The notes: generated by a model not told the origin, from the letters alone. Shown: positions 16,868 through 25,170, counted from the first letter of the stretch. The stretch: DNA of 64,000 nt from Pseudosulfitobacter pseudonitzschiae (GCF_900129395.1 NZ_FQVP01000003.1:1-64000), one strand, 5' to 3'. A program made the numbers and translations.

Positions 16868-17938
16868 ATGAAACTATCAGGAATGAAGGCCGCGGGTTTC
16901 GCCATGGCCATGGCAATCACCGGCGCGGCCTCGGTTGTTCAGGCGCAGACAGAGTTGAAGCTGTCCTACAACCAGCCAGCTACCTCGGCGGCATGGCTCG
17001 AAGTAATCGAGCCCTATGCCACGCGCCTTGAGACCCTCAGTGAAGGTAAGCTGACGGTCGCGCGCTACCCTGGTGAAGTGCTGCACCCCGTGGCGGATGG
17101 CTTTCGCGCCGCAGCCACCGGCATCACAGATGTAACTTCCGCCTGGCCGCTTTATCAGGCCAGTAGCTTCGCACTGTTCCACGGCCTGCAACTGCCCGGC
17201 GCCATGCCCAGCAGCGACATCGCCACGGTGCGAGTGATGGACGAGCTTTACGCCAAGTATCTGCGCGACGAATATGAGAGGATGCGGGTCAAGCTGGCTT
17301 TCAATGCTTCGACCCCCAGCTATGACATCCTCGCCTCGAAGCCGATAAATTCGATGGACGACCTGCGCGGCCTGCGAATCCGTGCAGGTGGCAGCACGGC
17401 CACAGAAATCGTGGAGCGGCTGGGCGGTATTCCGGTGACTATGTCGATCACCGACTCATATACCGCCTTCCAGCAGGGCGTCGTAGACGGGATCATTCTG
17501 GCGAGTGCTGACATGGTTGCCTATCGCGTGTATGAAGTGGGCAAGCACTACTATCAAATGGGTGTTGCGCGGATCGCCATTCCCCATGCGATCAATGCGG
17601 CGTTCTATGACGGGCTATCGCCTGACCTGCGGTCTGTTGTGGCCGAAGCCGGAAATGCGGCCAGTTACGACTATGCAAACATGTATACGGGGCTGACAGA
17701 AAGCGCGATTGAACGCATGGCGCAGGAAGGGGTGACCATTGTCCAGGCAAGTGCCGAGGATCAGGCGCGCATCACCGAACTTCTGAACCCGATGTGGAAT
17801 GACTTCGTGGCGCAGAACGGGGGCGAAGGCTCTACCGCCGCCGCCTTCGCCGCCGACATGCGTGAGCTACGCGACAAATACTCCGCCATGAGCGATGCGG
17901 ACATCCTTGCCCTGCCACCGGTAGAGGGTCTGCGCTGA
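16868..17938 (+). CDS. dctP: TRAP transporter substrate-binding protein DctP
   Basis: Periplasmic solute-binding subunit of a TRAP transporter, 356 aa. A Sec signal peptide covers the first 27 residues or so (cleavage after VVQAQ). The DctP core includes GLRIRAGGSTATEIVERLG, with the conserved Arg that pairs with substrate carboxylates, and YTAFQQGVVDG. The start at 16868 is chosen because it begins the signal peptide and follows AAGGGAGG. It is encoded immediately before dctQ and dctM. The substrate is probably a carboxylate. Confidence 0.93.
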   Translation: MKLSGMKAAGFAMAMAITGAASVVQAQTELKLSYNQPATSAAWLEVIEPYATRLETLSEGKLTVARYPGEVLHPVADGFRAAATGITDVTSAWPLYQASSFALFHGLQLPGAMPSSDIATVRVMDELYAKYLRDEYERMRVKLAFNASTPSYDILASKPINSMDDLRGLRIRAGGSTATEIVERLGGIPVTMSITDSYTAFQQGVVDGIILASADMVAYRVYEVGKHYYQMGVARIAIPHAINAAFYDGLSPDLRSVVAEAGNAASYDYANMYTGLTESAIERMAQEGVTIVQASAEDQARITELLNPMWNDFVAQNGGEGSTAAAFAADMRELRDKYSAMSDADILALPPVEGLR

Positions 17939-18017
17939 TCTGGATGTCGAGCACATCCTGAACCGGTCCGGCCCTGCGCCAGCGGGTCCGGACGCGCCAA
18001 CACAAACGGAGGCAGCC

Positions 18018-18512
18018 ATGACCTTTCTTTCTTACGTGTCCCGCAGGCTATTCATACTTTCAGCCTACATTTGCCTGCCATTGATCCTTGTGCTCATCGG
18101 CGTCGATGTGACACTGCGTTATGTCTTCAATGCTCCGTTAATCTGGGCGCAGGAAGCTTCGACCATGGCGCTGTTCATGGCCATCATCCTTGCCCTGCCC
18201 GAAAGCTGGCGGCGCAATGTCCATATTCGAGCCGACTTTCTGACGGCAATGATGCGGCCAAGCGTGAATACGGCGCTGGCGCGGCTGGTCTGGCTGATGC
18301 TGCTGGTGGTGTCCTTGCTGATCGCGATCCAGTGCTGGCGCGACATTGACCTGATGATCTTGTTCAACGAACGGTCGACGGATCTTGATCTTCCCCTCAG
18401 CTGGTTCCGCGCGGCGCTGGGTGCGGTGGCTTCAGTTTGCGCAGCCCTTGCCGCATGGAAACTTTTCTCATCGCGACCGGCCGAAAACCCAATGCAAGGA
18501 GAGGCACAGTGA
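18018..18512 (+). CDS. dctQ: TRAP transporter small permease DctQ
   Basis: Small membrane subunit of 164 aa with four predicted transmembrane helices (starting LFILSAYICLPLILVLIGVD, the next around MALFMAIILALP). Residues such as WAQEASTMALF are typical of DctQ. It pairs with DctM and the binding protein for Na+-driven uptake. Its stop overlaps the GTG start of dctM. Confidence 0.92.
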   Translation: MTFLSYVSRRLFILSAYICLPLILVLIGVDVTLRYVFNAPLIWAQEASTMALFMAIILALPESWRRNVHIRADFLTAMMRPSVNTALARLVWLMLLVVSLLIAIQCWRDIDLMILFNERSTDLDLPLSWFRAALGAVASVCAALAAWKLFSSRPAENPMQGEAQ

Positions 18513-19798
18513 TCGCCCTTGGAACCGCCGCCTTCATCCTTCTGATCCTGCTGATCGTGATCGGTGTTCCGATCGGCCTCAGCCTGATGGCCGTCGGCAT
18601 CGGCGGTCTGGCCCTTGTGGGCTCATTGTCCACGGCGATGACACAGACAACGCTGGCGTTCTGGTCCGAAGGGACCAAATTCGTGCTTATCTCCATTCCA
18701 TTCTACATCCTGATGGGGAACCTGATCTATCACACAGGGATTGCCCGCAACATGTTTCGAGCGGCATCCTATTGGCTCAGCTGGATGCCGGGCGGTCTGG
18801 CAGTAGCGGCGGTCTTTGCCTGCGCCGGGTTTGGCGCGGTCAGCGGGTCCAGCACGGCCACAGCCCGCACAATGGGCGCCATCATCATCCCCGAGATGCG
18901 TCGTTATGGTTACGGCATGCCGATGGCCACGGGCGTGCTGTCGGCTTCAGGCACCTTGGGTATCCTAATCCCGCCCAGCATTATAATGATCTTCTACGGC
19001 CTGATGACGGAAACCTCGATCGGGGCGCTGTTCGTAGCGGGGGTCATTCCCGGCCTGATGATCGCGGTGATCTTTGCGACCATCATCATGGTCATCGTTC
19101 GTATCGATCCTACGCAGGGCGGGGACAAGATTGAGGTGCCGGGGCTGGCCGAACGGATACGTGCGCTATTGGGTGTACTGCCTGTGCTGGGATTATTCAC
19201 AGTGCTTCTGGGAGGACTCTACATGGGGGTTTTCACGCCGACCGAAGGCTCCGTGATCGGCGTGTTCACGGTGCTCGCCTTGGGCCTGCTACAACGCAAC
19301 CTGAACCTCGAGGCGATCCGTGCTTCGCTCACCGATGCGGCGCTGATGTCGACGATGTTGTTCGTCATCATTGTGGGCGGCACATTGTTCGTCCGTTTTC
19401 TGGTACAGACAGGTTTCATCGAAGCGCTCACGGGTGCAATGCTGGCCATGGATCTGGGCTATTTCCAATTTATCCTTGCAGTGACACTTCTCTATCTGGT
19501 CTTGGGCTGCGTGCTTGATGTGTTCGGCATGCTTATCCTGACGGTGCCGATCCTGTTTCCGATTGCCATGGCACTTGGGATCGACCCAGTGTGGTTCGGG
19601 ATCTATGTGATCATCGTCGCCGAGATTGGCCTCGTGACTCCACCTCTGGGTGTAAATGTCTATGTCATCAAGACGGTCGCGAAGGACGTGCCGCTTAGCA
19701 AGATTTTCCGCGGCTGTATGCCCTTCGTTGCAGGGATGCTGGGGTTCATCGCCCTGTTGGCCGTGTTTCCGCAGATTGCGCTGTTCCTTGTGCAGTGA
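18509..19798 (+). CDS. dctM: TRAP transporter large permease DctM
   Basis: Large permease of 429 aa with about 12 hydrophobic helices. Family features include GNLIYHTGIARNMF, the GFGAVSGSSTATARTMG loop, and LGCVLDVFGMLILTVPI near the end. The start is GTG at 18509 (MIALGTAAF), overlapping the dctQ stop (GTGA) and preceded by AAGGAGAGG; the ORF upstream of it lies inside dctQ. It forms the ion-coupled channel of the TRAP system. Confidence 0.93.
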   Translation: MIALGTAAFILLILLIVIGVPIGLSLMAVGIGGLALVGSLSTAMTQTTLAFWSEGTKFVLISIPFYILMGNLIYHTGIARNMFRAASYWLSWMPGGLAVAAVFACAGFGAVSGSSTATARTMGAIIIPEMRRYGYGMPMATGVLSASGTLGILIPPSIIMIFYGLMTETSIGALFVAGVIPGLMIAVIFATIIMVIVRIDPTQGGDKIEVPGLAERIRALLGVLPVLGLFTVLLGGLYMGVFTPTEGSVIGVFTVLALGLLQRNLNLEAIRASLTDAALMSTMLFVIIVGGTLFVRFLVQTGFIEALTGAMLAMDLGYFQFILAVTLLYLVLGCVLDVFGMLILTVPILFPIAMALGIDPVWFGIYVIIVAEIGLVTPPLGVNVYVIKTVAKDVPLSKIFRGCMPFVAGMLGFIALLAVFPQIALFLVQ

Positions 19799-19895
19799 AT
19801 TTGTCGCCTTGTTTTCGATACTGAAAGCTCTGATCTAGGCTGGCGCGACCCCGGCGGAGACGGTCTCGAAAAGAATGAGTACCGTAGTGGAATAG

Positions 19896-19921
19896 TGGCG
19901 GCCGCAAAGAAGCGGCCGCCA
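19896..19921. terminator. Perfect 10-bp stem hairpin between convergent transcripts
   Basis: TGGCGGCCGC and its exact complement enclose AAAGAA, between the dctM stop and the end of the AIPR unit. No T tract follows on either strand, so intrinsic termination is possible but weak. Confidence 0.45.
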
Positions 19922-19928
19922 GCAGCGT

Positions 19929-20063
19929 TTAAAGGAAAGAAAAGCCAACCGCGACAAGCATCAGTGCGATCACAACGACTGCACCGACAGCGACGTTGCC
20001 GCTGGCGTTTGTCTCGAAGTGCTTTCCAATTTTGATGAGGATTTTGTTTTCTTGGCTGTTCAT
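19929..20063 (-). CDS. Small single-pass membrane protein next to the AIPR gene
   Basis: A 44-codon frame (MNSQENKILI, polar to about residue 25) ends in a hydrophobic helix (AVGAVVVIALMLVAVGFSFL). GAGGAG lies about 7 bases before its ATG, and it starts only 11 bp after the AIPR stop, so the two genes very likely form one transcript. No known family is recognised. A short polar head plus one C-terminal helix would fit a membrane anchor or pore-type partner; this is inference from shape and linkage. Confidence 0.65.
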   Translation of the reverse strand: MNSQENKILIKIGKHFETNASGNVAVGAVVVIALMLVAVGFSFL

Positions 20064-20074
20064 GCCGAGGCTCC

Positions 20075-21298
20075 TCAACCCATCGTATCCAACTGCTGCT
20101 GCATGACATGCAGCCGCACTGATTTGAATAAATTGGCCCAGTGATTTCGATTTTTGCCAAGTGAATCCGGCGCATTACCGATGTCATTAATTGCTTGTTT
20201 TGTTTCTGAAACCAACTCAGGCGCTAGGTTGCGCCAAGAAGAAAGAACGTTTTCGAAACCGCCAACCCATTCAGCGCATCCAGTGTCCGGATTGATTGAA
20301 ACAAAATTTCGAAACGCGCCGAGAATTGGGTAAGCGGCCCCTTTGGTCAAACGCTGGTCGTGATCGTCTAGTTTTGCATATTGGAACTTGTATCGGCCCT
20401 TGCTTGGAGGAGCCTTCTCTACAATCCTCAGGTTCCCGGCGCGGCCTTTGACAGTCTCATTGTAGACCTTGAGAAATTCCCGGCGAATGTGATCGTATAG
20501 GACAAGAGTGTCGATCAGTAGAGGTTCAAAGGCAGCGTATTTTCTGGGTTCGCCGGTTTTCTGGTGCTCTTTAAAGTCGTCACCAAACTTCATCAGCGGC
20601 GTTGACCACTTCTCATAGGCCGCAATTGGGTGCTTAGACTCACGAACAGGAAAATCGGTAACGTTCATCAGCTCAAGAACTGACACCAGTTCTCGGACGT
20701 CAATGTCCTTTTTGTCTGACTCCTTGAAGCCAATATCGTTCGCCCAGTCTTGATCCTTCACGATTTCTTTGAGGCTGTCGAACGCGCCATCAAGCTCAAA
20801 TATCGACCGAGGTTGCACAGAAATTCCAGTGTTCTGCCCCCTCGCGATATCCACGCGCAGCGTGTGGTTTTCCCCACCTTCTAGTCCAGTGATGATTTTG
20901 ACTTCGACGTGCTGCCCTTCGGCGATCGAGTCATCCTCTTGGCAGTCATAAATGATCCGGGTGGTGTGGCCGCCATTAGCGATACCATAATCATCATCAA
21001 TCATGACGTTGAAGACCCGCTTGTCGATCACCTCGATGTCTTCAGCAATGATGGTGATCCCCAAATTCAGTAGATCGAAGGTTCCCGGAAGGGCTTCCTT
21101 ACCTTCGAGGCTTGCTTTCACGTCCTTGTATACCTGCCGATTCATACCAACGGGGTCACGCAAGTTAGCGCCCGTCGGAACGCCTTTTGGAAACAGGCGT
21201 GCAGGGACCAAGAAGGTATGCTTAACGATGTTAGGGAGGGTGGGGTGTTTGACGCTACGCGCCTCGGACACCTCAAACCGATATGGTTTGATAGCCAT
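20075..21298 (-). CDS. AIPR-family (abortive infection phage resistance) protein
   Basis: Protein of 407 aa resembling the AIPR family, members of which are linked to abortive infection against phage. Matching segments are LLNLGITIIAEDI, IANGGHTTRII, VEVKIITG and DIARGQNTGISVQPRSIFEL. These correspond to the family's N-x-GI-x-IIA, NG-Q/H-TT and Q-x-N blocks. The start at 21298 (MAIKPYRFEV) is chosen because GGAG lies 10 bases upstream; the ORF has an ATG five codons earlier. A 44-aa membrane protein follows 11 bp downstream. Molecular activity is unknown. Confidence 0.75.
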   Translation of the reverse strand: MAIKPYRFEVSEARSVKHPTLPNIVKHTFLVPARLFPKGVPTGANLRDPVGMNRQVYKDVKASLEGKEALPGTFDLLNLGITIIAEDIEVIDKRVFNVMIDDDYGIANGGHTTRIIYDCQEDDSIAEGQHVEVKIITGLEGGENHTLRVDIARGQNTGISVQPRSIFELDGAFDSLKEIVKDQDWANDIGFKESDKKDIDVRELVSVLELMNVTDFPVRESKHPIAAYEKWSTPLMKFGDDFKEHQKTGEPRKYAAFEPLLIDTLVLYDHIRREFLKVYNETVKGRAGNLRIVEKAPPSKGRYKFQYAKLDDHDQRLTKGAAYPILGAFRNFVSINPDTGCAEWVGGFENVLSSWRNLAPELVSETKQAINDIGNAPDSLGKNRNHWANLFKSVRLHVMQQQLDTMG

Positions 21299-21722
21299 TT
21301 TCTTATACTCCATAGGTCACGTTGGACCGATGTAACGGGGCGCGACGGCCCTGGGCGGCAGGATTGCCTCCTTTCATATTACCTTAAGTGGTGCTTCCGC
21401 GCAAACCCCCAACTTTGGCGGTTTGCAAATCCTGTTGATCCGCCTGCCATCCTGGCAGGTCCGAGAAAACCGGCAAGCGCCGCCGTTGGCGTCGGTTCCG
21501 GTCGAAAATTCCGGTTCCTCCCACGCGCAGGCGCGCGGTTCCCTCCCAAATTCACGCCCTCCACCCGGTTGTCACGGCCCCGCCAGGCCGCAGGACGGGC
21601 TTTGCCCTTACCTGCTCTGCCGTTCGGAATGCATGGGCATTCCAAACAACAGAACAGGAAGGCCCGCCCATCGGCGGAAAGGGGAACAGACCCGGACCGC
21701 GTCACTCAAAGGAGGGTCACAA
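21299..21722. other. Repeat-rich region between the AIPR and ArdC genes
   Basis: About 420 bp with no convincing gene. It must hold divergent promoters for the AIPR unit and ardC. Several small inverted repeats are visible, for example GGAATGC/GCATTCC at 21626-21643 and CCGGTT/AACCGG-type words around 21470-21520. A frame open in register with ardC reaches back to 21423, but its composition is not protein-like. Confidence 0.45.
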
Positions 21723-22607
21723 ATGACCGCAGAGAAGTTTGACGTTTATTCCCATGTCACTAATCAGATCATCGCACAGATCGAGGCGGGAATACCGCCC
21801 TGGCGCAAGCCATGGACCGGTGGCGGGGTATCGGTCAGCTTGCCGGAACGGTTCAACGGCGAAGCCTATCGGGGCATCAATATTCTGATGCTTTGGGCTA
21901 CGGCGATGGCCAAGGATTACAGCTCAGCCCGCTGGATGACGTTCAATCAGGCCAAGCTGCTTGGGGGCCATGTTCGTAAGGGCGAGAAATCTGCCACGGT
22001 CGTGAAATACGGCACCGTCGAGCGCGAGGACGAGAGCGGCGAGGAACGCCAGATCCCCTATGCCAAGGCCTACCGCGTGTTCAATGCCGACCAGATCCAG
22101 GGCTTGCCCGCTGAATTCTACATCCTGCCCGATCCGCCCCGTGATCTTGGCACGGTGGCCGACCCCGAGTTGGAGGCGTTCTTTGCCGCGACTGGCGCGC
22201 AGATCGACGTGACCGAGGAGCCGCGCGCCTACTACAACATCAAGACCGACCGCATCCACATGCCGCCAATTGGCAGGTTTTATCGGGCGACTGGGTATTT
22301 TGGCACCTTGGCCCATGAGACAATCCATTGGACTGGCGCGACAAAGCGGCTGGACCGTTTTGGCCGGTTCAATGACCGCAAGGCCTACGCGTTTGAGGAG
22401 CTGGTTGCCGAAATCGGTAATTGCATGCTGTGCGCGCAGATCGGGGTGGAGCCTGAATTCGATCAGAGCGCGGCCTATGTCGAAGGATGGCTGGAGGCGA
22501 TGAAGGAAGACAGCCGCGCGATCTTCCGCGCCGCGTCCGAAGCGCAGAAGGCCGTGGATTACATCATGGAGCGCACCGCGCAGGCCGACCGGATGGCCAC
22601 CGAGTAG
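21723..22607 (+). CDS. ardC: ArdC-family antirestriction protein
   Basis: ArdC-like protein of 294 aa, common on plasmids and integrative elements, where it protects incoming DNA from host restriction. The N-terminal ssDNA-binding domain runs from YSHVTNQIIAQIEAGIPPWR through NGEAYRGINILML. The C-terminal zincin-like domain has the HETIH zinc motif (LAHETIHWTGA), with the downstream acidic FEELVAEIG. The start at 21723 follows AAAGGAGGG. It indicates that this part of the island came from a conjugative or mobilisable element. Confidence 0.93.
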   Translation: MTAEKFDVYSHVTNQIIAQIEAGIPPWRKPWTGGGVSVSLPERFNGEAYRGINILMLWATAMAKDYSSARWMTFNQAKLLGGHVRKGEKSATVVKYGTVEREDESGEERQIPYAKAYRVFNADQIQGLPAEFYILPDPPRDLGTVADPELEAFFAATGAQIDVTEEPRAYYNIKTDRIHMPPIGRFYRATGYFGTLAHETIHWTGATKRLDRFGRFNDRKAYAFEELVAEIGNCMLCAQIGVEPEFDQSAAYVEGWLEAMKEDSRAIFRAASEAQKAVDYIMERTAQADRMATE

Positions 22608-22631
22608 CAGCCCGCGCCGCCGCAAAGATCG

Positions 22632-22657
22632 AGGCCCCCGTCAGCAGGCGGGGGCCT
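22632..22657 (+). terminator. Terminator of ardC
   Basis: AGGCCCCCG pairs with CGGGGGCCT around TCAGCAGG, 25 bp after the ardC stop, followed by TATTGTG. The stem is strong and the T run is short. Confidence 0.75.
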
Positions 22658-22788
22658 TATTGTGTTGTGGGGTGATCGCGGGTGTAGGCGGTTTTAGGGT
22701 GACTTGTCGGCGGGCAACCTAAAGGCCACCCGCCGATAGGCCCGGCGCTTCGCGCGGACGGGCATGGAATGCCCGCAGGACGATCTAG

Positions 22789-23247
22789 TTAAGCCCGAAT
22801 CTGGATTTCAATCTGATCTGGTTGAACCCCCAGAGTCTTGGCCAACATAGACTTCGCCTTCTGTATGGTCAGAGGGCCGTCCAATCCTTCCGCGCTAAAG
22901 GTTTCCTCTTCGGTTTCTGAAATTGGGTCCGAAACCTGTTCGATTTCGTCCGCCTCACCAGCGGCAACCTGTCCGAGGCTAACGCGGCTATACGACCACT
23001 CAAAGCGGGAAGAACTGCCTCTTCGCCCTACGATAAACTCACCGCAGCCCGCTTCTTCGAGGGCTTTCGCCAATGATACGGCTGCACTTCGGGAAATCCC
23101 TAGTCTGGCAGATATTCTTTCGATGCTTGTTGCTGTCGCATCTCGCCGGAGCGATGCGACCCAATCAAACAGTTTCTTGGCGTTGTCATCTCGTTCGTAA
23201 AGCGCTTTCACGGCGTCCGCGATTGCTGGTTGGAAATTGTCATTCAT
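22789..23247 (-). CDS. Winged-helix DNA-binding protein of unknown role
   Basis: Protein of 152 aa. Residues 20-70 look like a winged helix (RRDATATSIERISARLGISR, then SAAVSLAKALEEAG, then an IVGRRGSSSRFEW wing). The remainder is acidic, with a C-terminal segment (IQKAKSMLAKTLGVQPDQIE) that may be a dimer or partner domain. The start at 23247 (MNDNFQPAIADAV) follows AAAGGA; the longer frame is rejected. It is encoded on the accessory side, divergent from the glycosylase gene. Paired GCCCTT/AAGGGC half-sites near 23312-23334 in its upstream region could be an operator. No specific family is recognised. Confidence 0.65.
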   Translation of the reverse strand: MNDNFQPAIADAVKALYERDDNAKKLFDWVASLRRDATATSIERISARLGISRSAAVSLAKALEEAGCGEFIVGRRGSSSRFEWSYSRVSLGQVAAGEADEIEQVSDPISETEEETFSAEGLDGPLTIQKAKSMLAKTLGVQPDQIEIQIRA

Positions 23248-23419
23248 ATAAAGTCCTTTCAATATAAAGCAGGCCTTATTGCCTGATAAGGTCAATATAT
23301 GGATTATTAGGGCCCTTGTCAAGCGTATAAGGGCTTTTAAGTGGCTTTAGGTCATTTTAATGGAGTTATGAGGTATGATGCTTCTCTGTTCGAACCTTGC
23401 GATCCAAAACTCCGGTACC

Positions 23420-23438
23420 AGTAGAATGTGATTCTACT
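23420..23438. promoter_or_regulatory. Palindromic operator candidate upstream of the glycosylase
   Basis: AGTAGAAT-GTG-ATTCTACT, perfect 8-bp arms, ending 29 bp before the GTG start. It does not match the alphaproteobacterial LexA box GTTC-N7-GTTC. It is a candidate site for the divergent winged-helix protein or another local regulator. Confidence 0.5.
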
Positions 23439-23467
23439 GATAGGGTTTCCGCCTGGGAGGGACGCAC

Positions 23468-24265
23468 GTGAGCCTGCGCGACGACATGCAGCAAGCCTTG
23501 GCTGAATGGGCGGCCACCGTCCCGGAAAACTGGCGGGAGGCGATCATTGCCCCCAATCTGGAAGCAGATAAGCTCGTTGGGGCACAGGACGAAGAAGGCG
23601 CTTTTGCGCCCTACCCACCCCTGCATGATGCTGAAGGCGCGAGACATCTGTTTCTCCCGTTCACGGGACTGCTGCCAACCGATGTTCGAGTCGTCCTTAT
23701 TGGCCAGGACCCGTATACCGAACCTGATAGGGCGACCGGGCGTAGCTTTGAGGACGGTGTCGCGGGACGGATATCGGAAACTACTCGGCCTGCTCTCCGG
23801 CGTCTGGTGCAGTCGGCGGTGGCCCCTGGGCTCTTAGGTGGCCCGGAGCCTTGGCGGAATCTTCGTGCGATGTTAGGTGACCCGCCCCCCCAGACAGTCA
23901 GATTTTTCGACTGCCTCCAGGAGCAGGGAGTGCTGTTCGTTAACGCCAGCTGGACCTTCACGCACAAGAAGCACCAAAGTGCGCATAAGGAGATCTGGCG
24001 GCTTCTGACCGAACACCTCCTGCGACAGATCGCGGCGGCGCAAGGCGGGACTGTTTTTTTGCTGCTCGGTAGAGAAGCGCAAGATGTGTTCCGACGAAGC
24101 ATTCCGGAACCTGATGACTTTCCGCGTACCGCCTCCATCGCTCACCCGCATCCTACTGCGTATAGGGGGGATACGTACTTCAACGGTGCCAACCCTCTGA
24201 TCAGCGTGAACCAAGCCCTCCAAGCCATGGGCGAGGCGGAGATCGAATGGTGGCCTTTCCCATGA
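23468..24265 (+). CDS. Uracil-DNA glycosylase-like protein
   Basis: Protein of 265 aa resembling family-1 uracil-DNA glycosylases, which excise uracil from DNA. Visible motifs are the water-activating GQDPYTEPDRATGRSFED, the base-pocket LFVNASWTF, and the leucine-loop counterpart HPHPTAYRGDTYFNGANPL, where canonical Ung has HPSPLS. It is longer and more divergent than housekeeping Ung. The start is GTG at 23468 with GGGAGGGA upstream. The location among mobility and defence genes suggests an accessory role, for example repair or attack on modified DNA. Substrate specificity is not proven. Confidence 0.82.
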   Translation: MSLRDDMQQALAEWAATVPENWREAIIAPNLEADKLVGAQDEEGAFAPYPPLHDAEGARHLFLPFTGLLPTDVRVVLIGQDPYTEPDRATGRSFEDGVAGRISETTRPALRRLVQSAVAPGLLGGPEPWRNLRAMLGDPPPQTVRFFDCLQEQGVLFVNASWTFTHKKHQSAHKEIWRLLTEHLLRQIAAAQGGTVFLLLGREAQDVFRRSIPEPDDFPRTASIAHPHPTAYRGDTYFNGANPLISVNQALQAMGEAEIEWWPFP

Positions 24266-24695
24266 TGGATTCCGCTCAGTTCTGCCACAAACGGTCGTTT
24301 TTGTCACAGGCGTTGCTGACGCTAGAATCGTTGAAAAATCTTGTGCCACAAGCCCTTGGCGAAACTGCCTTTGGATCTGTCACGTTTTTGGCCGCGCTCA
24401 AAAAGCGGTCGTTGGTTCAAGCCGCAGCATCAGGTGAATTGGGCTCAAACCAGACCTTCTCCGCGGCTACACCTCAAAAAGATGGTCCGTTGCAGCATTG
24501 AATGTCCGCTTCCCGCCCACCTTTGCGTTTTGCGTTGCGGGCACGACGCTCGGAGGCTCAGGACAATACACTCAATTAGAGTCCAATGTCCTCACGAGGC
24601 GCTCAATTCGAGATGTTCCGTTGCGCTGGATTGCCGCCGGCTGCCAATATAGTCACGCTCTTAGGGCAGCCAACGCCAGGTTTGGAGATGAGTCG
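24266..24695. other. Intergenic stretch, no gene supported
   Basis: About 430 bp between the glycosylase and the small VapB-like gene. Short open frames exist on the plus strand but have no ribosome site or recognisable motif. The composition is mixed and looks like decayed coding DNA, as is usual near island borders. Confidence 0.4.
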
Positions 24696-24890
24696 ATGGA
24701 ACCAAAAAACCACCCGGACAGCCATGAACTGCACGATTGGCCCATATATGGACCGAAGGATCCTGAGATTGCGAATCTTGTTGATCAGCTCGCTTATGTC
24801 CACGGGTTGCGGGTGCGCGAGATCGAGACAATTATCTTGCGGGCATTGAACGAACGCTTGGCTTCAGAGAAGGCAAAAAGCTCTTCATAA
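24696..24890 (+). CDS. Small VapB-like (Rv0623-type) protein
   Basis: A 64-aa frame starting MEPKNHPDSHELHDW, with a weak GGAGATGAG site upstream. The segment DPEIANLVDQLAYVHGLRVR, then EIETIILRALNERLASEK, resembles the ribbon-helix-helix region of Rv0623/VapB antitoxins (DPE-x2-x-LV-x2-LA ... EA-x-x-ALR-x-RL). No PIN-domain toxin gene follows. It may be an orphan antitoxin or a small DNA-binding protein. The open frame extends upstream without support. Confidence 0.5.
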   Translation: MEPKNHPDSHELHDWPIYGPKDPEIANLVDQLAYVHGLRVREIETIILRALNERLASEKAKSSS

Positions 24891-24915
24891 CTAGTCAAAT
24901 CATGACGAAAGGCAG

Positions 24916-25094
24916 TTAGTCTGAGACGTACCGGTCAAAATAATCCGTCGAACCAGCTGAGTTCGCGACTTTGTACCCAAGCGCTTCATCTTCAAGAAAA
25001 TGGAAAACCACTTTCGAAAATGGAACATCTATGCATCCCATTTCAAGAGATGGCCAGAAGTCGGAAACTATCTGGCACGCCTCAAAAGAGGGGA
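24916..25094 (-). pseudogene. Gene fragment abutting the tRNA-Ala 3' end
   Basis: An open minus-strand frame begins inside the tRNA gene and ends at 24916. Outside the tRNA it encodes about 58 residues that look protein-like (ACQIVSDFWPSLEMGCIDVP, then VVFHFLEDEALGYKVANSAG). As the tRNA cannot be its real 5' end, it is probably the tail of a gene joined to the tRNA by integration or deletion. The family is not recognised. Confidence 0.35.
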
Positions 25095-25170
25095 TGGTGG
25101 AGCATAGCGGGATCGAACCGCTGACCTCCTGCATGCCATGCAGGCGCTCTCCCAGCTGAGCTAATGCCCC
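25095..25170 (-). tRNA. tRNA-Ala (anticodon GGC)
   Basis: A 76-nt cloverleaf with CCA encoded: acceptor GGGGCAT/ATGCTCC, D-arm GCTC-AGCTGGGA-GAGC, anticodon stem CCTGC/GCAGG with loop ATGGCAT (anticodon GGC), and T-arm AGCGG-TTCGATC-CCGCT. The 3' end faces the accessory region to the left, the standard geometry for an integration site. Confidence 0.97.

Noticed and set aside
23385-23467. LexA box upstream of the glycosylase
   Set aside because: No GTTC-N7-GTTC direct repeat; the palindrome there is of a different type.
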